Of a stretch of 33,014 bases of DNA, positions 32,888 to 33,014 are shown one piece after another. Position numbers and translations under genes: made by a program. The notes below the pieces were generated by a model that was given only the letters and a program-made list of their open reading frames with translations, was not told the DNA's origin and ran no database searches. This stretch comes from Acinetobacter bereziniae (lineage in GTDB: Bacteria > Pseudomonadota > Gammaproteobacteria > Pseudomonadales > Moraxellaceae), in NCBI GenBank assembly GCA_009912575.1, contig WNDP01000038.1, positions 1-33,014 on the forward strand, in the 5' to 3' direction. The first letter of the stretch is position 1; each line of letters opens with the position of its first letter.

Positions 32888-33014
32888 TGTCCCGTCCTGA
32901 AATAAGTTTACACATAGGAAACTTATTTTATGGAACATGAACAAAGCCAAAGAGTTAAACGTACTCAGAGAGATGATTCTTTTGCCTTTAAAATGATGGT
33001 TATTCAGGAAGTTG
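32888..33014 (+). mobile_element. IS3-family insertion sequence, right copy (partial)
   Basis: The same element end as at 1-215, in inverted orientation and running off the window. The tip starts TGTCCCGTCCTGAAATAAG at 32888. Only 127 bases are visible. There is one base difference from the left copy (32975, G against T on the transposase strand). The other end and any target duplication are not visible. Confidence 0.85.
32930..33014 (+). CDS. IS3-family transposase OrfA, N-terminal part
   Basis: The first 28 codons of the OrfA-type protein, MEHEQSQRVKRTQRDDSF at the start. It is the same as the left copy except Asp for Tyr at residue 16, and is truncated by the window edge. The distance from the element tip to the ATG is 42 bases in both copies. 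Confidence 0.72.
   Translation, partial: MEHEQSQRVKRTQRDDSFAFKMMVIQEV

Noticed and set aside
1-33014. Composite transposon carrying the whole ribosomal block between inverted IS copies
   Set aside because: Only one end of each IS is visible, with no target duplication, and the repeat lengths point to assembly ends. The interior is ordinary core genome.
1-33014. tRNA or rRNA genes, CRISPR arrays, phage or toxin-antitoxin islands
   Set aside because: I looked for cloverleaf-like stretches, regularly spaced repeats and integrase or phage proteins and saw none. The ygfX-sdhE pair is kept as a flavinylation/membrane pair rather than a toxin-antitoxin system.

Overview
The window is about 40% GC by eye and looks like Acinetobacter, or a close Moraxellaceae relative. 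The genus call is inference. It rests on an uninterrupted S10-spc-alpha ribosomal protein supercluster followed by an AlmA-type long-chain alkane monooxygenase and an acyl-CoA dehydrogenase, on protein sequences that match what I recall for Acinetobacter (L3, L22), and on IS3-type insertion sequences at both ends.

Layout. 1-215 and 32888-33014 are the same end of one insertion sequence, facing outward in opposite orientation and cut by the window ends. The lengths (exactly 127 bases on the right; first base difference at base 128 on the left) suggest that the window is a whole short-read contig ending in a repeat. 279-2141 holds a DMT-family exporter divergent from an AraC regulator that carries a frameshift, with a Fur-box-like site between them. 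2302-6590 (minus) holds a fused DctQM-type TRAP permease, a rhombosortase and an outer-membrane lipoprotein, and is followed by a 51-residue membrane protein. 7166-7814 is the sdhE-ygfX pair. 7980-10777 holds an acyl-CoA dehydrogenase convergent with almA, which has a clear promoter and operator-like palindrome.

10980-24711 (minus) is the ribosomal block: rpsJ-rplC-rplD-rplW-rplB-rpsS-rplV-rpsC-rplP-rpmC-rpsQ, then rplN-rplX-rplE-rpsN-rpsH-rplF-rplR-rpsE-rpmD-rplO-secY-rpmJ, then rpsM-rpsK-rpsD-rpoA-rplQ, closed by a strong terminator. A near-consensus promoter starts it. RNA structures sit at the leader, between rpsJ and rplC, at the S10/spc border and at the spc/alpha border. The leader also encodes a possible 29-residue hydrophobic peptide.

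24784-32812 holds a glutamine-amidotransferase-like protein, a MetC-like PLP enzyme, a HerA-like ATPase, and a nitric-oxide module: two tandem NsrR-type boxes, a short flavohemoglobin-like protein that has the globin and FAD-barrel regions but no NAD-binding domain, a small exported protein and NsrR itself. These are followed by the GTPase EngB and a PF10118-type metal-dependent hydrolase with an in-frame stop 31 codons before its natural end. The most unusual items are the reductase-less flavohemoglobin under apparent NsrR control, the leader peptide candidate in the S10 leader, the His-to-Asn change in the AlmA fingerprint, and the uncharacterised TRAP/rhombosortase/lipoprotein cluster.
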